Source of the DNA: Bacteroidales bacterium
Lineage (GTDB): Bacteria; Bacteroidota; Bacteroidia; Bacteroidales; UBA1715
DNA length: 46,317 nt
Assembly (NCBI GenBank): GCA_016714605.1
Contig: JADKDL010000029.1
Coordinates: forward strand, 1 to 46,317
Reading direction: 5' to 3'
The notes below the pieces were generated by a model that was not told where the DNA came from, ran no database searches, and worked only from the letters and a program-made list of their open reading frames with translations. Position 1 is the stretch's first letter; every line of letters starts with the position of its first letter. Shown one piece after another: positions 1 to 9,809 of this stretch. Position numbers and translations under genes: made by a program.

Positions 1-2
1 AC

Positions 3-3000
3 AAAAGTTACATGTGGATTGGAACTACCGATGGTTTGTTTAAATTTGATGGTTTTACAATTACTCCTTTTACCGATTTTAAGACACATTCCGGGAAATT
101 GGTATCAAATTCAGTAAAAAAAATTATTCTTCTTGGTAACGATACCATTGTATTAGCATTGAAAAATGAAATCTGCATATTCAATACTAAGAATGAGAAT
201 TATAGAATTCATACCGTAAGTACCGGTAAAGTAAATGATATAGAAAAAGATAAGGATTTAAATATTTGGATTGCATCAGAAACCGGATTGTATAAAATTG
301 AAAATCAAACTAAAAAAGTAACTTCTTTGTTTGATTCACTTAGTGGAAATATAAAATTCAAAAAGGTGAATGTTGTATGTCCCGATTTGGAGGGAGATAT
401 ATGGTTTTCATCAGAAAAAAATAAAATTCATTCATTTTCTAAAAATAAAATTACTGAACATAAATTTCCTGAATCGGTTTTTAAAGATAAAGAAATAACC
501 GCGAATTGTATATTCACCGACCAGTATAATAGAAAGTTTATTGGTACAGATAAAGGTTTAATACTGAGCTATAATTCATACAGAAATCAGTGGAACGAAA
601 TAGCATTTTCTGAGCCGGATACTGTTTCAGTTTCATCTATTTTGCAAACAAAATCTGGTAAAGTTATGGTTATTACAAACGCACACGGTGTTTTTGAAAT
701 AGCAGAAAATAGAATAGTGTCTTCAAACTATGTTGAGAATGAAAATGACAAATATAAAATAACCTGTATTTATCAGTCCGTTGATAATGTTATGTGGTTT
801 GGAACCAAGTATAGTGGAATTTTGAAACGTTGTGAAGAAAACAATCTATTTAAACGAGTTGATTTTCCAGACATATTAAATTCCGAAAACGAGAGTGCAC
901 TGAATTTAACACCAATAAATGATGGAGTCGCTTTTGCTGTAAATGACAAACTATATTTCTTAAAAAATAATGAAATTCAAGAAAGTAAAAGCAAACAAAA
1001 GTTTTCTAAAATAGCAACTATAACAAGTAATTTTTTGAATGAAATAATCATAACTACCCCATTTGAAGGTATTTATACACTTACAGACCGAGCATTTGTG
1101 TTATCTGATATTTCTAAGAAAGTAATTAACGATTCAGTTGAAATGCTTTCAGTTTTTAATGACACAAAAGACAATATATGGCTATTGACCAAGCAAAACG
1201 GATTATATAAATATTCTAAAAGAAAAGATAAAATTACCGATTATAACACAAAGACCGATCGCTTACTATTTGATAAGCCAACAATTCTTTATGAAGATTC
1301 AAAAGCAACACTTTGGGCAGCTATAAAGAACAAAGGATTACATGTTTACAATCCGCTTTTTGATAAATTCACTCAGTTTGTTCCTGCTGATAAGCAATAT
1401 GATGAACTGCTTACTACCGACATTACCGACATGTTTGAAGACTCAAAAGGAAAACTATGGATATGCACCGATTATAGTGGAGTTTTTGTATTATATAATA
1501 AAAGAGAAAAGCTATTTAAGCAGATAACAACGAAAACTGGATTCCCTACAAATACGGTAAGAGCAGTGCTAGAAGATAAAAATGGTGATATTTGGTTCAG
1601 TACTCCAAATGGAATAATTAAATATTATTTTGAGAATGACTCAAGTATTCATTATAATTTTGGAAGTGTAATTTCAAATACCACATTTCAAAGAGCCTCT
1701 AAAGCAACCCTTGCCGATGGAAATATATTATTTGGAAGTAGTACCGGAATTGTTTATTTCCATCCCGACAGTTTTTCAAACACAACCTATCGTGCAAATG
1801 TGCAGATAACCGGTCTGAAAATTTATTCGAATGAAAATAAAATTATCAAAAATTATTTAAGCGATGATTCATATATAGTACCCGACAATTTTAATTATTT
1901 TGCCATTTCTTTTGCATCTTTAGATTATAGATTTCCAAAGGCTACAAAGTATAGATATATGTTGGAAGATGTTGATAGCGACTGGATAACATGTGATGCT
2001 GATAATAGAATTGCTATTTATTCAAATTTAAAATCAGGTACTTATACGTTTATTGTAAACGGTACAAATGCCAATGGAATTTGGTCTGAACATGAGGCGA
2101 AAATTACCATTCGAGTAAAAACACCTCTTTACAGATCATTTGCTGCATTAATTATTTATGCAATTATTTTATTAGTAATTATTTTACTAGCAATTAGATA
2201 TTTAAGAAGATATATTAAAAACAGAGAAATTCATTCAAATAGTCAAACCGAGCAACGAATTTTATTTTTAGAACAGCGAAATGTTGAGTTTCAAGAGAAG
2301 ATAGAACAGCTTGAAAAATCAAATAAAACGAAAGATAATTTTATATCAATTATTGCACAAGATTTGAGAACGCCCCTCAGTGTTTTGATAGGCTTCACCG
2401 AATCGTTAGATATGAGAACGGGAAATCTTAAAGCTGAGAGAATTGAAAAGATTTTTGATGCAATTAATTCATCAACAAAAATTATGTACGATTTGTTGGT
2501 AAATCTACTCGATTGGGCTCAAATACAAGCAGGTACAGTGTATTTAAATATTCAACGACTCAATTTGAACTCAATTGTTGTAGAGTCTATAGAAGGAATA
2601 CAAAAAGAATCTGAAACTAGACGTATTGAAATTAAGATAAATGTTGAACCTACAATTTCTGTTCAAGCAGATCTGAGAATGTTGCAACGAATCTTTAAAA
2701 ATGTAATAAACCACTCTCTCAAATTCTCGAAAGATAGTGGAACTATTGTGGTTGATGCAAAATATTCAAGCGATGAGTTTGTTGAAATTTCAATAATAGA
2801 TAATGGTCTAGGATTGACGACCGAACAAATGGAGAATATATTTAAAATAGAGAGATATAAGTCGCTCCTTGGCGCAGAAAAAGAAGGCGGAATGGGCTTA
2901 GGGCTTATTGTTTCTAAGGAATTTGTAGAATTACATGGCGGAATTTTTTCAGTTGTTAGCGAACTTGGAAAAGGAACTACATTGAAATTTTATCTGCCCA

Positions 3001-3005
3001 AATAG
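3..3005 (+). CDS. Propeller-type hybrid sensor protein with degenerate histidine kinase domain (5' partial)
   Basis: The frame is open to the left edge; the first ATG (12) lies inside a propeller motif (WIGTTDGL), so the true start and signal peptide are outside the window. Two-component propeller repeats (WIG/GL-type) fill about residues 1-600, a Y_Y_Y domain about 625-700, one membrane helix about 708-731, a short coiled coil, a HisKA-like region about 773-835 and an HATPase domain about 875-997. The kinase core is altered: the H-box reads AQDLRTPL, with Gln783 where the phosphoacceptor His should be, and the N-box reads NVINHSLKF, with His901 replacing the Mg-binding Asn. The D-box (DNGLGL) and G-box (GMGLGL) are kept. 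There is no receiver or DNA-binding domain. Such proteins sense periplasmic ligands, often glycans. I infer a signalling pseudokinase. The next gene starts 26 nt downstream. Confidence 0.9.
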   Translation, partial: KSYMWIGTTDGLFKFDGFTITPFTDFKTHSGKLVSNSVKKIILLGNDTIVLALKNEICIFNTKNENYRIHTVSTGKVNDIEKDKDLNIWIASETGLYKIENQTKKVTSLFDSLSGNIKFKKVNVVCPDLEGDIWFSSEKNKIHSFSKNKITEHKFPESVFKDKEITANCIFTDQYNRKFIGTDKGLILSYNSYRNQWNEIAFSEPDTVSVSSILQTKSGKVMVITNAHGVFEIAENRIVSSNYVENENDKYKITCIYQSVDNVMWFGTKYSGILKRCEENNLFKRVDFPDILNSENESALNLTPINDGVAFAVNDKLYFLKNNEIQESKSKQKFSKIATITSNFLNEIIITTPFEGIYTLTDRAFVLSDISKKVINDSVEMLSVFNDTKDNIWLLTKQNGLYKYSKRKDKITDYNTKTDRLLFDKPTILYEDSKATLWAAIKNKGLHVYNPLFDKFTQFVPADKQYDELLTTDITDMFEDSKGKLWICTDYSGVFVLYNKREKLFKQITTKTGFPTNTVRAVLEDKNGDIWFSTPNGIIKYYFENDSSIHYNFGSVISNTTFQRASKATLADGNILFGSSTGIVYFHPDSFSNTTYRANVQITGLKIYSNENKIIKNYLSDDSYIVPDNFNYFAISFASLDYRFPKATKYRYMLEDVDSDWITCDADNRIAIYSNLKSGTYTFIVNGTNANGIWSEHEAKITIRVKTPLYRSFAALIIYAIILLVIILLAIRYLRRYIKNREIHSNSQTEQRILFLEQRNVEFQEKIEQLEKSNKTKDNFISIIAQDLRTPLSVLIGFTESLDMRTGNLKAERIEKIFDAINSSTKIMYDLLVNLLDWAQIQAGTVYLNIQRLNLNSIVVESIEGIQKESETRRIEIKINVEPTISVQADLRMLQRIFKNVINHSLKFSKDSGTIVVDAKYSSDEFVEISIIDNGLGLTTEQMENIFKIERYKSLLGAEKEGGMGLGLIVSKEFVELHGGIFSVVSELGKGTTLKFYLPK

Positions 3006-3031
3006 TTTTTTCATAACTCAATCAAAACTAC

Positions 3032-4384
3032 ATGAATAGGTATTACTTACTTGTTATTTATTTTTTTTGTGTAACTATTTCTAATACATTTTCACAAACA
3101 CAAGATGTTGTTTTTCAAAAGCTTGAATGGGATTTTGGAAGTATTATAAGTATGGATTTTCCTCCGGCTACTTTTGTCTTTAAAAACAATAGTTCAAAAC
3201 CTATTGCTATTCTTACTACAAAGGCAAAATATGAAACAAAGGTCATGTATGAAAAGAAATACATACAACCACAGGCTACTGGAGTAATTTATGTAAAGCA
3301 TGAAACACAAAATATTGGCGAGTTTGCCGATGAAATTTTGGTTTATTTCTCGCATAGTCCCAATCCGGTTAAGCTCAATATTGTAGGAAACAATATTTCT
3401 GTAGTAGATTGTTTCCCCGACAAGACCAACATGCGAATGCGAACCGTTCATGTTATTGATATTTTCTCAAAAGAACCAATTCCTGGGGCGAAAGTGCATT
3501 TCCTGCATAATGAAATGACTGATATTAATGCCGTTATGGATAAAAATGGTAAAAAAGTAATGGATTTGCCTATTGGAATATATGAAATAGATGCTGTTGC
3601 CGATGGATACAAGCAAATGTCTACTTCTCGATTTATTCAAAAATCTGTACCAATTATTTTTCTTGAACTGGAGCCACTGGATAAACAAGAGCTCAGTAAG
3701 CCATTAGAACCTGTAGAACCCAAAGATCCAGAGCAGACTATTGCCATTGAAGAAAAACCACCTGTAGTTCAACCCAAGACTAACACTCCGGTTTATAGTG
3801 AAAAATTGCCTGAAAATGTGTACGCTGCAAATAATATAATATTTGTTATTGATGTTTCGCTTTCTATGAAGAAAGACAATAAAATGACCTATTTAAAAAC
3901 TGCTATCAATGAACTTATTGATGTGCTTCGAATTATTGATAATGTGACTGTTATATCATATAATACCGAGGCATATACAGAGTTGGAGTCTACTACAGGA
4001 AATAAAAAAGCTCAAATAAAGAAAGTCATTAATGAAATGGCTCCAGACGGACTTACAAATGGAGTTAAGGGACTAGAATTGGCTTATACGTTTGCAGAGA
4101 ATAATTTTAAACCCAATGGAAACAATCAACTCATTTTAGCTACCGATGGGGAATTTTCTGGTGCGCAACAATCAGAAATTCAGTTGATAGAACAAATACA
4201 ATCGCATGTGAGCAAAGGTATTATTATGTCTATTGTAGGTTTTGGCAATGATAAAGAATCGCTCGACCGACTTAAAAAAATGGCTAAAATTGGAGGTGGG
4301 CAATTTTTACATATTCAAAACAATGAGCAATCCATGCAACTTTTAGTTGATGAGATTAAAGAAAACTCAAAGATTAAAAAGTAA
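3032..4384 (+). CDS. Secreted VWA-domain protein with DUF1573-like N-terminal domain
   Basis: The 450-residue protein starts with a signal peptide (residues 1-22, ending in FSQ). About residues 25-125 resemble DUF1573/ASPM-type beta domains (WDFGSI, FKNNSSKPIAI). A carboxypeptidase-regulatory-like segment follows (IPGAKVHFL), then a Pro/Glu-rich linker. The C-terminal part, about 267-445, is a von Willebrand factor A domain with an intact MIDAS start, DVSLS at 274-278, plus a conserved TDG-type segment. VWA domains bind protein ligands through a divalent metal. The gene lies 26 nt after the sensor gene on the same strand, so the two are probably cotranscribed. No T9SS tail or lipobox is seen, so it is probably periplasmic. 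The partner is unknown. Confidence 0.82.
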   Translation: MNRYYLLVIYFFCVTISNTFSQTQDVVFQKLEWDFGSIISMDFPPATFVFKNNSSKPIAILTTKAKYETKVMYEKKYIQPQATGVIYVKHETQNIGEFADEILVYFSHSPNPVKLNIVGNNISVVDCFPDKTNMRMRTVHVIDIFSKEPIPGAKVHFLHNEMTDINAVMDKNGKKVMDLPIGIYEIDAVADGYKQMSTSRFIQKSVPIIFLELEPLDKQELSKPLEPVEPKDPEQTIAIEEKPPVVQPKTNTPVYSEKLPENVYAANNIIFVIDVSLSMKKDNKMTYLKTAINELIDVLRIIDNVTVISYNTEAYTELESTTGNKKAQIKKVINEMAPDGLTNGVKGLELAYTFAENNFKPNGNNQLILATDGEFSGAQQSEIQLIEQIQSHVSKGIIMSIVGFGNDKESLDRLKKMAKIGGGQFLHIQNNEQSMQLLVDEIKENSKIKK

Positions 4385-4519
4385 ATCATGCAATGACTTG
4401 TCTATAATTTTTACATAATTCAAAAAATATTAACATACTTTTTGCCTGTAAATTAAGTATTTTACTTTTACTTTGTTTTATTAATTATAAAAAAGGGCGA
4501 TAGATTAAGTTTTTTAGAG

Positions 4520-6591
4520 ATGGAATTTGAATATAATAACAGAGATTTAAGTTGGTTGTTGTTCAATTATAGAGTATTAGAAGAGGCAAAAGATGAAAGT
4601 TTACCTTTGTATGAAAGGCTTAAATTTTTGGCAATATATTCAAATAATTTAGAAGAGTTTTACAGAGTTAGAGTAAGCTATTACAGACAGATGATTAGGG
4701 AGTTCCCGGCTACTCATCCAAAAATAGTACAAGTACAGCCCGAAAAAATTATTACTAAAATTAATGAAATAGTTGGCGGATATTTAGAAGAATTTTCTGC
4801 TATTTACGAAGTAAGCATAAAACCCCAACTCGAAGAGAACGGTATCAAAATTCTAGATAAGTCAGACTGTTTGGAAGACGATGATGTGAAATTTCTTCAT
4901 AATATATTCAATCAGGATATTTTACCCAATTTACAACCGGTAATTTTGGTGAAAAATAAGGTTCGTCCGTTTCTCAAAACAGGGCAAATTTACCTTATTC
5001 TCAGAATGTATTCAAGAAATAAAACAACTAAATATCTTGGCAAAACTGCGCTACCTAAGTATGGTTTGTAAAAGTACCAACTGACCATAGAATAGCCCGT
5101 TATTTTTCACTACCGGTAAAAAAGCAATCTCATAGAATTATCTTTCGCGAAGATATTGTAATGAAATTTATTGATAAGATATTTCCCGGCTACCATATAG
5201 ACTCATGGTATAGCATTAAAATGACTCGCGATGCCGATTTAGACTACGATGAAGAAGTAGGTGCGCAATTGATTGATATAATAGAAAATATCTCGCATAC
5301 ACGGCAGTTAGGCAATCCTAATAGATTTCAGTATGATTCTAAAATGCCAAAAAGAATGCTCGACTATCTTTGTGAGACATTCCATATCACATCAGACGAT
5401 TTGGTTAAGGCAGGTGCATATCATAATTTCAGAGATTTTTTTGCTTTGCCCAATCCACTTTCTCCTAATTTGGAAAATCCAAGGCATATTCCTCTTATGA
5501 TTAAGGAACTTGATGAAGCACCTTCGCTTCTTGATATGGTTGCTAGAAAGGAATATATGTTACATTTTCCTTATCAGTCGTTTTTGTATTTTATCAGATT
5601 TCTTAACGAAGCCGCTCGCGATGAGTCTGTAGTTGAGATAAAAGCTACCCAGTACAGAGTTGCAAATAATTCTGCGGTTGTAAATGCACTTATTAATGCT
5701 GCCAACCACAATAAAAAAGTAACCGTTTTTGTAGAGTTGAAAGCGCGATTTGATGAGGAGGCGAACCTAAAGTTTGCTAAAGAAATGAAAAGTTCGGGCA
5801 TTACAGTTATTTATAGCATTCCGGGACTAAAAGTTCACTCAAAACTCGCGTTAATAACCAGAAACATACAAGGAGAAAAATTTACCAGTGCATTTTTAGC
5901 CACAGGAAATTTCAATGAAAAAACAGCATTATTATATAGCGATATAGGCTTCTTTACCTCCGATCCGAGAATTACAAATGAAATAGAGAGTCTCTTCGAG
6001 ATTCTTAAAGGAAATAAGATAAGACCCGTATTTAATCATATTTTGATACCTAATTATAATATGGTTGAGACATATTGTAATTTAATCAAGAATGAAATTG
6101 AGAATGTAAAAAAAGGAAGAAAAGGATACATGATTCTTAAAATGAATGGATTAGACGATCCTTTCATTATAAGTAAATTGTATGAAGCAAGTTTGGAAGG
6201 AGTAAAAATAGATTGTATTATAAGAGGTTCATGTTGCTTAAAAACAAATCAAGTTTACAGCAAAAATATTAGAGTAATAAGAATTGTTGACAGATTTCTT
6301 GAGCACGGTAGAATTTTTGTGTTCTATAATAATGGCGATCCGTCTGTGTATGCCGGTTCTGCCGACTGGATGAGACGAAATTTATACAGAAGAATAGAGT
6401 GCGTATTTCCGATTTATGACATAAACAAGCGAAATGAAATAATTGATATGCTCAATATTCAATTGCTTGATAATGTTAAAGCGTCAGAAATTAATGAAAA
6501 TTCGGAAAATGTAAGAATCGTAAACAACCAAAAACCTCTTAGAGCACAGAAAGAAATTCATGAATATTTAAAAGGGAAAAATCTACAGTAA
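4520..6591 (+). CDS. ppk1: Polyphosphate kinase 1, interrupted by a one-base frameshift
   Basis: Ppk1 reversibly moves the gamma phosphate of ATP onto polyphosphate. The gene reads as two pieces, 4520-5071 (N-terminal and head domains, begins MEFEYNNRDLSWL) and about 5059-6591 (catalytic domains). Adding one T to the T-run at 5065-5067 restores YGFVKVPT and a single protein of about 690 residues, the normal family length. The two phosphohistidine motifs are intact in the second piece: HSKLAL with His near residue 440 and EHGRIF with His near 596 of the repaired protein, close to E. coli His435 and His592. The gene is convergent with nth, 18 nt away. I think the break is either a sequence error or a very recent mutation, because both halves are otherwise perfectly conserved. 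A typical ORF caller would list two genes. Confidence 0.9.
5065..5067 (+). other. Frameshift site in ppk1 (T-run one base short)
   Basis: The run has three T. With four, the codons read Tyr-Gly-Phe-Val-Lys-Val-Pro-Thr and join both ppk1 pieces. With three, the frame hits TAA at 5069-5071. Confidence 0.75.
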
Positions 6592-6609
6592 ACGATACTT
6601 TTTTTATTC

Positions 6610-7266
6610 TTATATTTTTTTTATTGAATTTTTATTCAGTTCATAATGCAAACAATATGATGTAATTGGGCAAGATTCGCATTTTGGTTTCTTTGCCGTA
6701 CACACGTATCTGCCATGGAGTATAAGCCAATGGTGGGCAGTAGGAATATCTGATTCGGGTATGTGTTTTATAAGTTGATTTTCAGCTTCAAGCGGTGTTT
6801 TTGCATTTGTTGTAAGTCCTATTCTTGCCGAAACTCTAAATACATGAGTATCTACAGCCATTCTTGGTTTATTAAATATCACTGATGCTATTACATTTGC
6901 TGTTTTTCTACCCACACCCGGCAGACTTTCCAACTCCTTATCGTTAGAAGGTACAGTACTTTCAAATTCAGCAACCAGTTTTACTGCCATGCCATGCAGA
7001 TGTTTGGCTTTATTATTAGGATATGAACATGTCTTAATATATTCAAATATTTCTTCGGCACATGACTCTGCCATAGCCTCCACTGTTGGAAATCGCTTAA
7101 ATAGTATTGGGGTAATCTGATTTACCCTTTTATCGGTACATTGAGCCGACAAAATTACCGCTACCAGCAATTCATAAGGCGAAGTGTAATCTAGTTCGCT
7201 ACTTGCATTAGGATTGTTTGCTTTGAAGTAACTCAATACCTTTTTATAACGTTCTTTTGTAGTCAT
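6610..7266 (-). CDS. nth: Endonuclease III (DNA glycosylase/AP lyase)
   Basis: This base-excision-repair enzyme removes oxidised pyrimidines and cleaves the abasic site. The 218-residue protein has the helix-hairpin-helix LPGVGRKTANV with catalytic Lys121, and VDTHVFR with catalytic Asp139; these match E. coli Lys120 and Asp138. The 4Fe-4S loop has the exact spacing C-x6-C-x2-C-x5-C near the C-terminus (CTAKKPKC-ESC-PITSYC). Length is typical. The gene is convergent with ppk1 and divergent from the MATE gene, with 120 nt between the two starts. The cytoplasmic assignment is secure. Confidence 0.97.
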   Translation of the reverse strand: MTTKERYKKVLSYFKANNPNASSELDYTSPYELLVAVILSAQCTDKRVNQITPILFKRFPTVEAMAESCAEEIFEYIKTCSYPNNKAKHLHGMAVKLVAEFESTVPSNDKELESLPGVGRKTANVIASVIFNKPRMAVDTHVFRVSARIGLTTNAKTPLEAENQLIKHIPESDIPTAHHWLILHGRYVCTAKKPKCESCPITSYCLHYELNKNSIKKI

Positions 7267-7361
7267 GGTTAAAAATGCTTTGTTGATAAATTTTTGCTTC
7301 TTATTTTCATTTTACTTTACATACATATTTTACAATAGTCAAAGGCATAAAAAAACGATTA

Positions 7362-7369
7362 CTTTTGTA
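7362..7369 (+). promoter_or_regulatory. Bacteroidota -7 element (TACTTTTG) before the MATE gene
   Basis: The octamer fits TAnnTTTG and lies 17 nt before the ATG at 7387. No TTTG is found at the expected upstream distance, so only half of the promoter is supported. Confidence 0.42.
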
Positions 7370-7386
7370 CCGATTTTTAAATTTTT

Positions 7387-8744
7387 ATGATTAGTAAAAA
7401 AGAACTGACCCAAGGTAATATTTTTAAGCAAATAATTTTGTTAGCCATTCCAATTATTGGAAGCTCATTTGTGCAAATGGCTTACAATTTAACTGATATT
7501 TTTTGGATTGGCAGCATCGGTAGCAAGTATGTAACAGGTGTAGGTACCGTTGGTTATTTGCTGTGGTTTTCTGTTGCTTTGGTGTTTATGCTAAAAGTAG
7601 GAGCCGAGGTACTCATTTCTCAATCGGTTGGTAGTAAGAGTAATAATAAAATAGTTGCAATAGCACAAAATACAATTTTTTTGACGGTCAGTTTTGCACT
7701 TTCACTTATGCTACTGCTATTTTTTATTGGAAAACAGTTATTGAATTTATTTAAATTTGCCGACACCGACATTTATTTGATAGCAGAAAATTATCTGAAT
7801 GTTTCACTTTTTGGTTTTGTTTTTCTTATGCTTTCGCTTGTATTTTCAGGTATTTACAATGGATTGGGCGATAGCAAAACACCGTTTTATGTCAATTCTA
7901 TAGGATTGATTTTAAATATAGTACTAGACCCATTGCTCATATATGGATGGGGTTTTATACCCGAATTAAAAGCCAATGGCGCTGCACTGGCTAGCGTGTT
8001 TGCTCAAATGGTTGTTTGCTTGATCTTTATTTTTCTTTTAAGACATAAAAAGCGCGAAATACTTAGTTTTATAGGTTTTAAAGAAAACATAAGTAGAGAA
8101 TATATTGCAAAGTTGATAAAAACAGGATTGCCTGTTTCAATTCATGCCTGTTTGTTTTCAATTTTTGCTTTTATGATAGCTCAGCTGGTTTCCAAATGGG
8201 GAGCAGAGCCAGTTGCCATTTTAAGTATTGGTGCCAACATAGAAGCCGTTTCGTGGATGACTGCCGGAGGTTTTTCAACAGCTTTAAGTACTTTTACCGG
8301 ACAAAATTATGGTGCCGGAAATTTTAAAAGAATTAAAAGCGCATTCTATATAACTTCTTTAGTATCTGTAGTTTTGGATTGTTTGCAACCCTTGCATTTT
8401 TACTTTTGCCCCAGCAAATTATTGAATTATTCAACAAAGAACCTGTAATAGTTTCAATGGGAGTCGATTACCTTAAAATAATAGCATTTTCACAAATATT
8501 TATGTGCTTGGAAATTTGTGCTGCCGGCTCTTTTAACGGAATGGGAAAAACGGTAACACCTTCGGTTGTAGGTATTGCTTTAAATGTTGTAAGAGTCTTT
8601 ATTATTTTTTGGTTTTTCAAATATACAGATTATGGCGTGAATGTTGCGTGGTGGTCAATCTCATTAACAAGTATTTTGAAGGGAATAATATTGGTGATTA
8701 TTCTCATCTATTTTTTCAAGAAATTTAAAAACTTTGTGTATTAG
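7387..8744 (+). CDS. MATE family efflux transporter, interrupted by a one-base frameshift
   Basis: MATE proteins are 12-helix antiporters that export drugs or other organic compounds using Na+ or H+. The first piece (7387-8448) begins with a typical N-terminus (QIILLAIPIIGSSFVQMAYNLTD) and carries about nine helices. The second piece (to 8744) carries the last helices, with CAAGSFNGMGKTVTPS, typical of the C-terminal lobe. Adding one T in the run 8372-8375 makes the frames join as VVFGLFATLAF and gives 452 residues, the usual size. As written, the first piece runs off frame after SLVSVV for about 25 residues. Substrate cannot be told from sequence. I read this as an intact gene carrying a homopolymer length error, though a real mutation is possible. 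Confidence 0.9.
8372..8375 (+). other. Frameshift site in the MATE gene (T-run one base short)
   Basis: Four T are present. Five restore Val-Phe-Gly-Leu-Phe and a full-length transporter. Confidence 0.75.
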
Positions 8745-8836
8745 AAGCAATAAAAAAATAGTAAATTGCATATTACAATGTATTAATTAAGCAAATTTAG
8801 ATTTGAAATTAATGAAATAATTTAAAAAATAGACAC

Positions 8837-9691
8837 ATGATAAAAGTAGTATATTTTGTAGTTTCTATCTCATTGATAGTGTTTTTTATCCCATTCCAAT
8901 CGTGCGAAAAATTACAGCAATTATTGCCCGATTCCCTTTCTACAGAGGAGGTTGTATCAGGACTTAAAAAAGCGCTTGAGTTGGGAACCGACTCATCTAC
9001 TAAAAATTTATCGGCATCAAACGGTTATTATGGCGATATACTTGTAAAAATACCATTACCTGAAGAAGCTCAGGTTGTGAGGGAGCAAATAGATGAATTG
9101 TCTAAACTTACCGGACTTTCAAATGTTTTTGATGTAGATAAAGAATTTGAAGATGTTGTAAAGTCTCTAAACAAAGCTGCCGAAGCAGCCGCCAACGATG
9201 CCAAACCAATTTTCTCCGATGCCATTACAACCATGAGCATAAGCGATGGATGGGCTATTCTTAATGGAATCAATCCGGCAGATTCACTAAAGGCAGACAG
9301 TTTTGATTCAACCGCTGCAACCCAGTATTTTAAAGTTAAGACACAGAGCAAGTTAGTTTCCGTGTATGCACCATATATCGACACCCAGCTAGATAAAGAC
9401 TTAGGCTTAGGCTTTTCAGCTAATGATGCATGGACTGCGTTGAGAACTGCTATAAACACTTCAATGAATAAAATAGAAGGAAATATTATTTTAAAGCCAT
9501 TATACACAGCATCTGGAATAAAAATAAACAGAATATCCTCCGAATCAATAGGAGCATTTGCAACAGAGAAAGCATTAGATGGATTATTTTTAAAAGTAGG
9601 AGATCAAGAAAAGGAAATACGTAGAGACCCTTTCAAATGGGCAATTGATATAATTCAGAAAGTTTTTGGCTCATTAACAGAAAAAATATAA
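8837..9691 (+). CDS. DUF4197 domain-containing probable lipoprotein
   Basis: The 284-residue protein starts with a hydrophobic segment ending FIPFQSCEK, a plausible lipobox-like site with Cys23, so it is probably exported and lipid-anchored. The rest matches what I know of DUF4197: LSTEEVVSGLKKALELGTDSSTKNLS, a YYGDILVKIPLP segment, an acidic helix, and a late DGLFLKVGDQEKEIRRDP motif. The fold is helical and no catalytic motif is visible; the family has no assigned function. It stands alone, 92 nt after the MATE gene and 118 nt before the next gene. A possible -7 element (TAGATTTG) lies at 8798-8805. Confidence 0.85.
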   Translation: MIKVVYFVVSISLIVFFIPFQSCEKLQQLLPDSLSTEEVVSGLKKALELGTDSSTKNLSASNGYYGDILVKIPLPEEAQVVREQIDELSKLTGLSNVFDVDKEFEDVVKSLNKAAEAAANDAKPIFSDAITTMSISDGWAILNGINPADSLKADSFDSTAATQYFKVKTQSKLVSVYAPYIDTQLDKDLGLGFSANDAWTALRTAINTSMNKIEGNIILKPLYTASGIKINRISSESIGAFATEKALDGLFLKVGDQEKEIRRDPFKWAIDIIQKVFGSLTEKI

Positions 9692-9724
9692 GCTAAAACG
9701 TTATGAATTTTAATTTTATTGTAT

Positions 9725-9732
9725 TATATTTG
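9725..9732 (+). promoter_or_regulatory. Possible -7 element (TATATTTG) before the T9SS cargo gene
   Basis: Fits TAnnTTTG, 77 nt before the ATG at 9810. No clear TTTG at the -33 distance. Confidence 0.33.
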
Positions 9733-9809
9733 TATAAAGCTGTTTATTGTTTTTATGTGAGTAAAAGCGGTAAAAGCACTAAAAATGAATCAACAAAAAA
9801 CTATTTATT

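Noticed and set aside
5040..5165. Programmed ribosomal frameshift or transcript slippage in ppk1 and the other split genes
   Set aside because: The runs are only three to seven bases, no slippery heptamer with stimulatory structure is seen, and unrelated housekeeping genes share the defect. Sequence error is simpler.
9070..9507. 145-codon ORF on the minus strand
   Set aside because: It is fully antisense to the DUF4197 gene, without a promoter or family match.
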